Below, in pieces: positions 8,504 through 16,578 of a DNA stretch of 47,255 nucleotides (the stretch's first letter is position 1; each line of letters begins with the position of its first letter). The notes below the pieces were generated by a model. It ran no database searches. It was not told the DNA's origin and worked only from the letters and a program-made list of their open reading frames with translations. Made by a program: the position numbers and the translations under genes. The stretch is from Streptomyces sulfonofaciens (GTDB lineage Bacteria > Actinomycetota > Actinomycetes > Streptomycetales > Streptomycetaceae), in NCBI RefSeq assembly GCF_014656295.1, contig NZ_BNCD01000035.1:1-47255 (forward strand), written 5' to 3'.

Positions 8504-10119
8504 GTGTACTGCCTCTCTGTCTTCGGGCGCCGCGGCCGCGGGCCGATTCCGGCCTTCGCGGGCAGGAACAGGCGACGATCCATCACCTTCGGCGCCGAGC
8601 GCATCAGCGGCGTGAACTCCATCCGGTCGAGCACGTCGCGTCGCAGATCCATGCCGGGAGCGATCTCCAGGAGCTCCACACCCTCTGCGGTGAGTGCGAA
8701 GACCGCTCGCTCGGTCACGTAGAGCACCCGCTGTCCGCGGCGGTGGGCACGTTCGGCACTGAAGCTGACGTATTGCGCTTCGCGCACGAATTTCGGGTAG
8801 CGGCCCTCTGTTTCGATGGCCAGCCTGCCGTCGCCCATCTGGACCTTCAGGCCGCCGCCCCGCAGCGTTCCGCAGAAGACGATGGTGCGTGCCTTCTGGC
8901 TGATGTCGATGAAGCCACCCGGACCGATCGGCCTGCCGCCCGCGGCGGCGACGTTCACGTTGCCGCGCTGGTCGATCTCGGCGAAGGCCAGGCCCGCGAA
9001 GTCGAGCGCGCCGCCATCGTAGAGGTCGAACTGACTGGGCATGTCCACGATGGCCGACGGGTTGATCGCGGTGCCGGAGTCCAGCCCGACACCCGGTACA
9101 CCGCCGAACACCCCCTGTTCGACGGTGAGGGTGAACCGGTCGAGGAAGCCCTCCTCCAGTGCCACATAGCTGATCCCGTTGGCCATCCCGACGCCGAGGT
9201 TCGCCAGGTCACCGTCGTGCAGCTCCGACGCCGCGCGCCGGGCGACGACCTTGCGGTGGTCGAACGGCAGCGCCTCGACCTCGGTCAGGGTGTTCGCGGC
9301 GACACCGGTGCGGCGCGGGTCGGCGACGGTGATCGGTGTCTGGTTGGGGTAGTCGGTGACCACCACGTGGTCCACCAGCGGCGCCGGGACACGCACGCGG
9401 CCTGCTGGTATCGCCCCGCGCTCCACCACCTTCTTCACCTCGACGATGACCAGTCCGCCGCTGTTGCGCGCCGCCTGGGCGATCGCCAGGTTGTCCCCGA
9501 AGGCCGCCTCGTCGTCCATGCTGATGTTGCCGTCGGTGTCGGCCTCGCTGGCGCGCAGCAGTGCGACGTCGATGTCGAACCGGGGGTAGAACAGCCATTC
9601 CTCGCCGCGGATCGTGACGACCTCGCTGAGCCCGGTCCTGGTCCGGGCGTTCATCCGTCCCCATTGCCTGCGCGGATCGACGAACGTGTCGAGGCCGATG
9701 TCGGTGAACAGGCCCGGTCGCCGGGCGGCGATCTCCCGGTACAACAGGGAGATCGTGCCGGCGGGCAGCGCCACCGCCTCGATCTCGTTGCCGGCGATGG
9801 CCGCCTGCTGCCGGGGGGAGAGCACGAAGTGCGACCCGATGAAGCGGTCGACCAGCCCGGGAACGGCGATGTGGTCGATGCCCCGGCCCTGGTGGTCGCC
9901 GAGGCCCATGACGTGCACGACGGTCAGGCCCCTGGGAGAGGAATCGTGTCCCCAGCGTTGCTCCACGGCGGCCAGCAGTGTCTCGGGTACCTGGAGGAGG
10001 GACCCGGTGCCGCCCACCGCCACGGTCGCGCCATCGCGGATGAGTCCCGCAGCCACGCCGGGTGTCAGAAGCAGGTTGTGGGTGGCCCGCCCCGAGGGGG
10101 CGGCTTCGACGGGAATCAT
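8500..10119 (-). CDS. Family I acyl-CoA:acetate/3-oxoacid CoA-transferase (YdiF/propionate CoA-transferase type)
   Basis: A 539-residue fused alpha-beta CoA-transferase. The N-terminal half has DGATVAVGGTGSLLQVPETLL. The C-terminal half has GVGMANGISYVALEEG and then TVEQGVFGGVPG, whose Glu334 is the expected covalent catalytic residue. The family transfers CoA among acetyl-, propionyl-, acetoacetyl- or other short acyl groups in the cytoplasm. ATG at 10119 overlaps the SDR stop (ATGA), and its own stop overlaps the next gene. A longer open frame upstream is the shadow of the SDR. The gene probably activates or recycles the short acid formed from the imported substrate. Confidence 0.87.
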   Translation of the reverse strand: MIPVEAAPSGRATHNLLLTPGVAAGLIRDGATVAVGGTGSLLQVPETLLAAVEQRWGHDSSPRGLTVVHVMGLGDHQGRGIDHIAVPGLVDRFIGSHFVLSPRQQAAIAGNEIEAVALPAGTISLLYREIAARRPGLFTDIGLDTFVDPRRQWGRMNARTRTGLSEVVTIRGEEWLFYPRFDIDVALLRASEADTDGNISMDDEAAFGDNLAIAQAARNSGGLVIVEVKKVVERGAIPAGRVRVPAPLVDHVVVTDYPNQTPITVADPRRTGVAANTLTEVEALPFDHRKVVARRAASELHDGDLANLGVGMANGISYVALEEGFLDRFTLTVEQGVFGGVPGVGLDSGTAINPSAIVDMPSQFDLYDGGALDFAGLAFAEIDQRGNVNVAAAGGRPIGPGGFIDISQKARTIVFCGTLRGGGLKVQMGDGRLAIETEGRYPKFVREAQYVSFSAERAHRRGQRVLYVTERAVFALTAEGVELLEIAPGMDLRRDVLDRMEFTPLMRSAPKVMDRRLFLPAKAGIGPRPRRPKTERQYT

Positions 10120-10880
10120 GCCATCACGTCCCCGCCGCACACGTTGACGCACTCGCCGGTGATGTACGACGCGTCGTCCGAGGCGAGGAACGCTACGACT
10201 GCCGCGACCTCCTCGGGCCGCCCGATGCGGCCGAGCGGATTGGCCGCCAGGCGGCGCTCCAGGGTCTCCGCGGCGTCCTGCCGGGTGATCCTGCCGACCT
10301 CGCTGCTCGCGTAGTCCGAGAGACCGGTGTCGATGCGGCCCGGCGCCACCGCGTTCACCCGGATCCCGCGCGGTGCCAGTTCGGCGGCGAAGGACTTCGT
10401 CAGGCTCAGCACCGCTGCCTTGGACGCCGCGTAGTTGGCGGACAGCGCATTGGGCAGCAGTGCCTGGATGGACGCTATGGTGATCGCGGTTCCTCCCTCG
10501 GCGAGATGACGTGCCGCCAGCTGCAGGGTGAGGAGGGTGCCACGGGCGTTGATGTCCACAACCCGGTCCCAGTCGGAGGCGCCGAGTTCGCTGGCCGGCG
10601 CGAAGGTCTGGATCCCCGCGTTCGCCACGACGATGTCCAGGGTTCCGCACCGCTCACCCGCACGCTCGAACGCGGTGGGGTCCCCCACGTCGAGGGGCAG
10701 GGGTTCGGCGCTGTGTCCTTCGTCCCGCAGCCCGGCCGCCACCGCCGCGGCCTGGGCGGCGTCCAGGTCGGCGACCACGACCTCGGCGCCTTCGGCCGCG
10801 AGGCGCCCCACCACCGCCCGCCCGATACCCCTGGCGCCTCCCGTGACCAGGGCCCGCTTGCCGGCGAACCGCGCCGCCAT
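10116..10880 (-). CDS. SDR-family NAD(P)-dependent oxidoreductase
   Basis: A 254-residue classical SDR. Cofactor motif TGGARGIG (residues 13-20), ANAG (86-89), and the catalytic Ser137, Tyr150, Lys154 in the NYAASK segment. An Asp at the end of beta2 (VVADLD) favours NAD(H). ATG at 10880 shares one base with the upstream MaoC stop (TGATG), so the two are coupled. Next to a MaoC hydratase and CoA-transferases, a 3-hydroxyacyl-CoA dehydrogenase-like step is plausible, but oxidation of a free hydroxy acid is equally possible. Confidence 0.85.
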   Translation of the reverse strand: MAARFAGKRALVTGGARGIGRAVVGRLAAEGAEVVVADLDAAQAAAVAAGLRDEGHSAEPLPLDVGDPTAFERAGERCGTLDIVVANAGIQTFAPASELGASDWDRVVDINARGTLLTLQLAARHLAEGGTAITIASIQALLPNALSANYAASKAAVLSLTKSFAAELAPRGIRVNAVAPGRIDTGLSDYASSEVGRITRQDAAETLERRLAANPLGRIGRPEEVAAVVAFLASDDASYITGECVNVCGGDVMA

Positions 10881-11386
10881 CAGCCGTCGTCCTTCTCGCT
10901 CGCGGCGACCCCGCCCAGGGGCACCTTGGACAGCAGCTCCACCTTCTGTCCCTTCTGGCACAGGCGGCCGTCCTGGTCCACCACTTCGACGTCGAACGTC
11001 ACGATCGCCTGGTCCGGCTTGGACCGGCTGTCGCGCATCTCGGCGACCGAGTAGTTCACGAAGATCGTGTCGCCCAGGAAGATCGGCGCGACGAAGCGCC
11101 AGTCCTTGATGCCGAGGAAGGCGATCGCGGTGTGCCGCAGCATCTCGGTACGCGGCCACATCAGCCCGTGCGCGTAGGCCAGGCCCAGCATGCCGTGCGC
11201 GATCCGCCGTCCGAACTGGCTGGCCTTGGCGTACACGTCGCTGGTGTGCACTTCGGAGAAGTCGCCCGTCAGTGCGGCGAACCCGATCACGTCGGCGTCC
11301 GTGATCGTCCTGCCGGGACTGCGGAACGAGAGCCCCACCGACAAGTCCTCGTACAGCAGCCCCTGGCGGGGCAACTCCTTGCTCAT
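10880..11386 (-). CDS. MaoC-like dehydratase/hydratase
   Basis: A 168-residue single hot-dog domain. The hydratase-2 motif is seen in ALTGDFSEVHTSDVYA with Asp42 and His47 as the likely catalytic pair; FGRRIAHGMLGLAYAHGL follows. These enzymes add water to, or remove it from, 2-enoyl-CoA thioesters. ATG at 11386 overlaps the isomerase stop by 4 nt. With the SDR it forms a hydration/oxidation pair of the beta-oxidation type, implying that one pathway intermediate is a CoA ester. Confidence 0.85.
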   Translation of the reverse strand: MSKELPRQGLLYEDLSVGLSFRSPGRTITDADVIGFAALTGDFSEVHTSDVYAKASQFGRRIAHGMLGLAYAHGLMWPRTEMLRHTAIAFLGIKDWRFVAPIFLGDTIFVNYSVAEMRDSRSKPDQAIVTFDVEVVDQDGRLCQKGQKVELLSKVPLGGVAASEKDDG

Positions 11387-12213
11387 GCCTGGCTTCCTTC
11401 CATGACGTCGGCGGTAGTCCTGTCGAGGGCGGTCTTGAGTGCGCGGGCCGCGTCCAGGGGCGGCAGCGCGCGGAACCGGTCGCTGAGTACCTCGATCTCC
11501 ACCGGGCCGGTGTAGCCAGCCGTGGTGACGAGGCGGAGGAACTCCCGCAGGGGGATCACACCCTCGCCGGGCATCCCGCGAGAGGGGAGGACGTCCCCGC
11601 CCGGGGTCGTCCAGTCGGCGATCTGGACCCCGGTGATACGGTCCCCCGCCCGGTGCAGCCCGGTCGCGAGAGCCGGATCCCACCATAGGTGGTAGCTGTC
11701 GACGGTGATCCCGAGGAACGGCGAGTCGAAGGCGTCCGCGATATCCACGGCCTGGCCCAGCGTGACCAGCCACGAGCGGTCTGCGGCGAACATCGGGTGG
11801 AACGGCTCCAGGGCCAGCGCGATCCCGGCGCGTTCCGCGGCGGGAAGTACCTGCTCCAGCGCGCGGCTCAGGTCCGCAGCAGCGGCCCGGGGATCACCCG
11901 GACTCGGAGGACCGGCGATGACCACCATCTGGGACGCTCCGAGAACGGCGGCGTCCGCAAGAGCGCGCAGGGTCTCCTTCTTGCCGGCCGCGGTCACGTA
12001 GCCTCCCCGGCAGACCGCCTCGACCCTGATGCCGGCCGCCCGCGCGGCGGCTGCAGCGTCGCCTGCGTCCCCGAAGGTCGGTGCATGCCGCCACAGCGTC
12101 ACGGCATCGAAGCCGGCTTCCGCCGCAGCGGAAACGAACTTGCCGGTAGGCAGGTGCAGAAAGCTGCCCTGGCTAAGAACCGTCCGCGGACGACTCCCAT
12201 GATCGGCGCACAT
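11383..12213 (-). CDS. Sugar phosphate isomerase/epimerase family TIM barrel (xylose-isomerase-like)
   Basis: A 276-residue AP-endonuclease-2-type TIM barrel. Likely metal ligands are the Glu of LALEPFHPMF, the Asp and His of TVDSYHLWWDP, and the Glu near the end in VEIEVLSD. ATG at 12213 has GGAGG 7 nt upstream, which decides it over in-frame starts at 12246 and 12282. It is the first gene of the ten-gene operon and lies just downstream of the IclR-type palindrome. In tetronate pathways an OtnI isomerase of the hydroxypyruvate-isomerase type shifts the oxo group from C2 to C3; this gene could fill that role, but it could also be an epimerase. Confidence 0.8.
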   Translation of the reverse strand: MCADHGSRPRTVLSQGSFLHLPTGKFVSAAAEAGFDAVTLWRHAPTFGDAGDAAAAARAAGIRVEAVCRGGYVTAAGKKETLRALADAAVLGASQMVVIAGPPSPGDPRAAAADLSRALEQVLPAAERAGIALALEPFHPMFAADRSWLVTLGQAVDIADAFDSPFLGITVDSYHLWWDPALATGLHRAGDRITGVQIADWTTPGGDVLPSRGMPGEGVIPLREFLRLVTTAGYTGPVEIEVLSDRFRALPPLDAARALKTALDRTTADVMEGSQA

Positions 12214-12255
12214 CCCGGCACCTCCGCTCTCGCCACATCGCGCCATCCAGCACCC

Positions 12256-12290
12256 CTGGAAAAGTTTTCCAGAGTGGAACACCGTTCTGG
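12256..12290. promoter_or_regulatory. Divergent promoter and IclR-type operator
   Basis: CTGGAAAAGTTTTCCAG (12256-12272) is a perfect palindrome around a central G. Its core TGGAAAAGTTTTCCA fits the E. coli IclR consensus TGGAAATNATTTCCA except for one symmetric change per arm. A second, weaker dyad, GAACACCGTTC, lies at 12277-12287. On the minus strand TTGACA (12301-12296) looks like a -35 element for the catabolic operon, which would place the palindromes over its -10 and start region. This fits repression released by an inducer bound to the adjacent IclR protein. Confidence 0.7.
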
Positions 12291-12386
12291 TAGATTGTCA
12301 ACGCGTTACGACGGCATGACGAGCGAGGTACCGGGCAGCGCTCGCTACGATGGCCGGACCACTCGTCCGGCGGAGAGCAGGGGGGC

Positions 12387-13211
12387 ATGGCCACAGGAAT
12401 GTTGTCGCGGGGCCTCGCCGTTCTGCAGCGGCTGGTCGGCGCCCCCGACGGCCTGCCGCTGTCACGCATCGCGGAGGAGGTCGACCTGCCGAAGAGCGCG
12501 GCGCATCGCATCCTCACGACACTCACCGAAGAGGGCTTCGTACAGCAGATGGAGTCGGGCAACTACGCCCTGACCCTGCGGATCGCCAGTCTCGGCCTGC
12601 GCCACCTCGCCAGCAGCACCGTCTTCGAGCTGGCCCTCCCCGTGCTGTCCAAGCTCGCGAACGAGTCAGGCCAGTTGGTCCGCCTCGGTCTCGTGGACGG
12701 TGAACAACTTCTGTGGGTCGCCAAATCCCAGGGCGCCAAAGCTGGTCTGCGCTACGAACCCGATCCCGACCACGGATCGGAGATCCCCTTCGCCTCGACG
12801 GCCAGTGGTCTGGCCTGGCTGTCCTGCCTGCAAGACGAACAGGCTCTGCGGCTGGTTGCCCGGCAGGAGCCCGACGACAGGCACCCCATCGGCCAGAACG
12901 TCCCCAAAACTCTGGTCGAGGTGCAGTCGCGGATACACGAGGCCCGCAAGAGGGGCTGGGCGCGTGTACACAACAGCTTCGAAGACGGCATCTCCGCAAT
13001 GGCCGCCCCACTGAGCAACCCCGATACCGGCAAGGCCCTAGGCGTGGTGAGCATCGCAGGCCCCAGCCTCCAGCTCACCGACGACCGCATGGAAGAACTG
13101 GCCCCCGCCCTCATGGCCACGGCTGCAGAACTCTCCGGCATCTCCGGAAGCTTGTCGACCGAGCTGCAGTCCCGGAATGGGCGAGCGTCCTCACTCTCCT
13201 TCAGCCGATAG
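12387..13211 (+). CDS. IclR-family transcriptional regulator
   Basis: 274 residues. The N-terminal winged helix (about 5-65) contains LSRIAEEVDLPKSAAHRILTTLTEEGFV. The effector domain (about 80-250) contains VRLGLVDGEQLLWVAKSQG, the conserved IPFASTASGLAWLSCL segment and GISAMAAPLSNPDTGKALGVVSIAGPS. Such proteins bind small carboxylic or aromatic acids. It is transcribed divergently from the ten-gene operon, with the palindrome at 12256-12272 between them, and is its most likely local regulator and autoregulator. The ATG at 12387 follows a GGGGG-rich stretch that could serve as a weak ribosome site. Confidence 0.9.
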   Translation: MATGMLSRGLAVLQRLVGAPDGLPLSRIAEEVDLPKSAAHRILTTLTEEGFVQQMESGNYALTLRIASLGLRHLASSTVFELALPVLSKLANESGQLVRLGLVDGEQLLWVAKSQGAKAGLRYEPDPDHGSEIPFASTASGLAWLSCLQDEQALRLVARQEPDDRHPIGQNVPKTLVEVQSRIHEARKRGWARVHNSFEDGISAMAAPLSNPDTGKALGVVSIAGPSLQLTDDRMEELAPALMATAAELSGISGSLSTELQSRNGRASSLSFSR

Positions 13212-13254
13212 CACTCGCCTTCAGTGCCCGACCCCTGTCGTCATCCACGGCGCC

Positions 13255-13400
13255 CTGCTGGACATCGACGTCAAGGTCGTCCGCCACTGCCCGGGCGAGC
13301 AGGGCAAAGGCACAGCCGAAACCGTGGGCGGTGGAACAAGCGAACAGTTCGCTGATGCTTCACCGGCGCGTCGTCCATGACTACGACCACCGGCCTCCCG
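13255..13400 (+). pseudogene. IS5-like transposase, frameshifted C-terminal remnant
   Basis: Two adjacent frames each hold part of a DDE transposase C-terminus. One reads LLDIDVKVVRHCPGEQGKG, similar to the beta-strand before the end of IS5-type enzymes. After a shift near 13308 the next reads QPKPWAVEQANSSLMLHRRVVHDYDHRP, like the W-V-V-E-Q...L-HRR-RDY-HRP block that contains the catalytic Glu. Nothing recognisable follows. It is an inactive scar directly after the IclR gene and marks the right edge of the catabolic island. The identification is by pattern only. Confidence 0.5.
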
Positions 13401-13842
13401 TCGACCTTGCCATTTCCTTGAACCGTTCCGGGTTCGGCAGAGACTTCAGGTTGTGGCTGTGACCTGGGGTTTCGGTGTCGTGCGGTAGTGGTTGGTCTCG
13501 TATTCGGCGGATGTCGGACGAATCCGTGGTCGGCCCGCCGAGGGGTGTTGGCAGTCGGTCCAATCGTTCGTAGAGGGCGCGTGCCACCCATTTCAAGATC
13601 ACACGACAGTGCCCACTCCCCCGCGTCTTCTTTCTTCGGCGACCCGGGCCGGCCCCCGCCGGGAAGCGCCGTCCTCGACCGCGCCTTGGTCATACGCAGC
13701 GTCCCCGTCAACTGGCGACCGCTCCCGGCCTCGGCCACGAACCGAGAGACGCGCCCCCAACTGGACCACTCGTCGCACCAGGCCGGGACAACCAGATCCA
13801 CGGCGCCTCACACACGAGACCGACCACCGGGTACTCGCCTCT
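13401..13842. other. Decayed stretch without a recognisable gene
   Basis: Open frames exist on both strands, but none has a ribosome site, consistent codon bias or a familiar motif. Composition is somewhat less GC-biased than neighbouring genes. Together with the transposase and phosphotransferase fragments on each side, it looks like degraded insertion DNA. Confidence 0.4.
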
Positions 13843-14147
13843 TCAACTCGCCGTGACCAGCGCCAGCGCCTCGTTCAGGTGATGCTCGGCGATTCCTCGC
13901 ATGAACCGCCGGGCGAGAACGGGTCGGCGAGGTCGCCATCGTGCTCGGTGATCGGCCAGTAGTTCTCGGTGTCCTCCCACAGGTAGGCGATCGCCGTCAT
14001 GGCGTCGTCCATCGTCAGCCGGTAGACGCCTTTCGTGGTGCCGCCCGGAAGCCGCTCGACCGCCTCCAGCCGTCGCCCGCCGCCCAGCGCCGCCTGCGCC
14101 GCAGCCGCCAACTGATCCCGTGTCACGCGCTGGGGTGCCACGCCCAC
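13843..14147 (-). pseudogene. Aminoglycoside-phosphotransferase-family protein, truncated and frameshifted
   Basis: The start (GTG at 14147) reads QLAAAAQAALGGGRRLEAVERLPGGTTKGVYRLTMDDAMTAIAYLWEDTENYWP, the N-terminal lobe of APH/choline-kinase-like phosphotransferases with the nucleotide-binding glycine-rich turn. After ADPFSPG the frame leaves the family pattern and stops at 13875. In a shifted frame, RRFMRGIAEHHLNEALALV runs to a stop at 13843 and could be the original C-terminus, implying a large internal deletion plus a frameshift. The catalytic HGD and DFG-like motifs are absent, so no activity is expected. Confidence 0.55.
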
Positions 14148-14251
14148 GTCCCGCCCTCCACCTCGATGACCTGGGCACCCTACGTGAGCCGTCGGTCAAC
14201 GCCGAACGACTTTGTTCGCCGGCGGCTGCTGGACGAGGGCGACGGAGGTGG

Positions 14252-15124
14252 TCACGATCCGTCCCGTGAGGAGTGTCCGTACAGCGTGGGGCGCCGGTCC
14301 GCGTGGACGTCGTTGAGCTCGCTGATGGCCTTGTTCCGTGCCTCGGAGAGGTCGAGGGTGGCGGTGAGGACCGCTTCCTCGCCGAGTTTCAGCGGGGTCA
14401 CGGGGTAGCCGTCGGCGTCCACGACCACGCTGCCGCCGAGCCAGTCCTGTCCCCGTTCGACGCCGGTCCGGTCGGCGACCGCGATGAACATGCGGTTGAC
14501 GGAGGCGCCGGCCTGCACACGGACGATCTCAGCCGGTCGCTCGCCCTTGGGCCGCGGGTACAGCGGCCAGTTGACGGGTCCGCACAGCAGCTCCGCGCCG
14601 TCCAGGGCCGCGAGCCGCACCCATTCGGGGAACTCCAGGTCGTAGCAGACCATGAACCCGATGCGGCCGTACAGGGTGTCGACGACCGGCGGGGGCCCGT
14701 CACCGCTGGAGAAGCCCCAGGTCTTCTCGCCGTTCCACAGGTGAGCCTTGCGGTAGGTGGCGCGCAGCCCGGTCGGATCGGCGAGGGCGGCAGAGTTGTA
14801 GAGGTGCCCGTCGTCGCCGCGTTCGGCGAAGCCGCCGACGATGACCAGGTTGTGGCGGGCGGCGAGCGCCTCCCACTCCTTGATCGTGTCACCGTCCGGC
14901 GGCTGAGCCATGGCTCGCAGTTCCTGGGCGTCGGTGAAGACGTAGCCGGTGCCGGCCAGTTCCGGCAGGACCACGACGTGGGCGCCGCGCTGGGCCGCCG
15001 TCTCGACCGCTGTGCGGATCCGCAGTCGGTTCCCTTCGATGTCGCCGATCCGGGGGGCGATCTGGCAGACCGCGACGGTTACCCCGCCTTTCCGGGCGGC
15101 CTGGTGGGACGGCTGCCTGCTCAT
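14252..15124 (-). CDS. Nitrilase-superfamily carbon-nitrogen hydrolase
   Basis: A 290-residue amidohydrolase with the Glu-Lys-Cys triad: Glu55 in VVLPELAGTGY, Lys126 in TYRKAHLWNGEK and Cys160 in FMVCYDLEFPEWVR. Members hydrolyse amides, carbamoyl compounds or nitriles to acids and ammonia in the cytoplasm. The start overlaps the stop of the permease by 4 nt. In an operon with a ureohydrolase and an NCS1 permease it probably handles an amide or ureido product or an alternative substrate. Carbamoylputrescine amidase is one relative to test, though that enzyme is usually paired with agmatine deiminase, which is not here. Confidence 0.88.
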   Translation of the reverse strand: MSRQPSHQAARKGGVTVAVCQIAPRIGDIEGNRLRIRTAVETAAQRGAHVVVLPELAGTGYVFTDAQELRAMAQPPDGDTIKEWEALAARHNLVIVGGFAERGDDGHLYNSAALADPTGLRATYRKAHLWNGEKTWGFSSGDGPPPVVDTLYGRIGFMVCYDLEFPEWVRLAALDGAELLCGPVNWPLYPRPKGERPAEIVRVQAGASVNRMFIAVADRTGVERGQDWLGGSVVVDADGYPVTPLKLGEEAVLTATLDLSEARNKAISELNDVHADRRPTLYGHSSRDGS

Positions 15125-16569
15125 CGGACGGATCCCTCCAGTTCCACCTCGCTCACCACCCGGGCCTCGGCTTCCGCCTCATGGTCCAGGGTCCGGGAGA
15201 ACAGCAGGTAGAGCACGCCGGAGACGATCAGGCCGACGACGAACGAGAAGTCCGCACCACCGAGGGCATCGGCCACCGGACCGGCGTAGAAGCTCGTGGA
15301 GAAGAAGGGAATCATCGCAACGAACCCGACGACGTAGGCGGTGACGCCCCGCCACGCCCAGCGTCCGTAGATGCCGTCCGGTTTCAGGACCTCGGCGATG
15401 GCGTACTTCCCCCGGCGCACGAGGTAGAAGTCGACCAGGTTCACCGCGGTCCACGGCACGAGGAAGTACAGCATCATCAGCACGAAGTTGTTGAAGCTGC
15501 CGATGTAGTCGTCCGGGATCAGCAGGGCGACCACCAGGGACACCAGGCCGACCACGACGAGTCCGACGACGCGCAGCCGCACGGTGGGGCGCACACCGCG
15601 GAACCCGTCCAGTGCGCTGGCACCGGTGAGCATCGCACCGTAGGCGTTGACCCCCATGATCGAGACCAGCGCGAGCACCGAGGCCATGACGGCGATCACA
15701 CCGAAGCCGGGGAAGAGCAGGTCGCCGACGTCGCGCAGGGCGAGGATCGGGTCGGGGTCGGGCAGGTGGCTGGCGAGGATAGCACCGAGCGACATCAGCC
15801 ACACGGCGGAGAACGCGGCGCCCGAGTACACCGCGCCTATCAGGCCCCTTGCGGGCACCTTCGCCGGCAGGTAGCGGGTGTAGTCGGAGACGTAGACGGC
15901 GTAGCTGATGTTGTACCCGGCGGCGAGGGAGAACTGCACCAGGAAGGCCGTCAGGTTCCACCCCGCCGTGGCGGCGGGCACATGGGCGGGGGTGGCGTGG
16001 GAGCCGAAGTGGACGACCGCGACCACGGTGAGGACGGCGAAGACGACGACCAGCAGGTACGTCAGCCAACGCTGGACGAAGTGGAGCAGGTCGTGGCCCA
16101 CGACCGCGATGACGATGGAGAGGGCGATCAGAAGCGGGTACCAGAAGAGCTTGCCGTCGGGGAGCCACAATCCAAGGCCCTGCGCGGCGAGGACCGTGTC
16201 GAAGACCAGGAAGCCCACGTAGACGAAGACGGTCGCGGCGAACGGCACCGCGGAACCGCGGCTGCCGAACTGCGCACGGGACTGGATCATCTGGGGCAGG
16301 CCCATCCGGGGGCCCTGGTTGGCGTGGAAGGCCATGAAGAACGTTCCGACGCACACACCGAGCACAATGGCCAGCACGCTGTACCAGACGCTCAACCCCA
16401 TGGCCGCGCCGACGAAACCGGCGACCATCGTCGGCAGGACGAAGTTGCCGGTGAACCAGAACGGTCCCTGGTGCCAGACCTTGCCGTGTCGTTCAGCGGC
16501 CGGCACGTAGTCGATCGAGTGCTGCTCGATCGCCGAGTCGGGCTGCGTCGCAGTGTCCGAGGAGGTCAT
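15121..16569 (-). CDS. NCS1-family permease (cytosine/purine/allantoin/hydantoin type)
   Basis: 482 residues with about 12 membrane segments. The family N-terminal pattern GPFWFTGNFVLPTMVAGFVGAAMGLS and the conserved MAFHANQGPRMGLPQMIQSRAQFGSRGS are present. NCS1 proteins import nucleobases, hydantoins, allantoin or related nitrogen compounds by cation symport. It is 9 bp after the ureohydrolase and overlaps the amidohydrolase start, so the three genes form one transcript. The transporter argues for an imported N-rich substrate rather than internal polyamine synthesis. Confidence 0.9.
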   Translation of the reverse strand: MTSSDTATQPDSAIEQHSIDYVPAAERHGKVWHQGPFWFTGNFVLPTMVAGFVGAAMGLSVWYSVLAIVLGVCVGTFFMAFHANQGPRMGLPQMIQSRAQFGSRGSAVPFAATVFVYVGFLVFDTVLAAQGLGLWLPDGKLFWYPLLIALSIVIAVVGHDLLHFVQRWLTYLLVVVFAVLTVVAVVHFGSHATPAHVPAATAGWNLTAFLVQFSLAAGYNISYAVYVSDYTRYLPAKVPARGLIGAVYSGAAFSAVWLMSLGAILASHLPDPDPILALRDVGDLLFPGFGVIAVMASVLALVSIMGVNAYGAMLTGASALDGFRGVRPTVRLRVVGLVVVGLVSLVVALLIPDDYIGSFNNFVLMMLYFLVPWTAVNLVDFYLVRRGKYAIAEVLKPDGIYGRWAWRGVTAYVVGFVAMIPFFSTSFYAGPVADALGGADFSFVVGLIVSGVLYLLFSRTLDHEAEAEARVVSEVELEGSVR

Positions 16570-16578
16570 CGCCTTCCC

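Noticed and set aside
13271..13801. Minus-strand 176-codon frame
   Set aside because: It overlaps the transposase remnant on the opposite strand, has no ribosome site and shows no recognisable domain.
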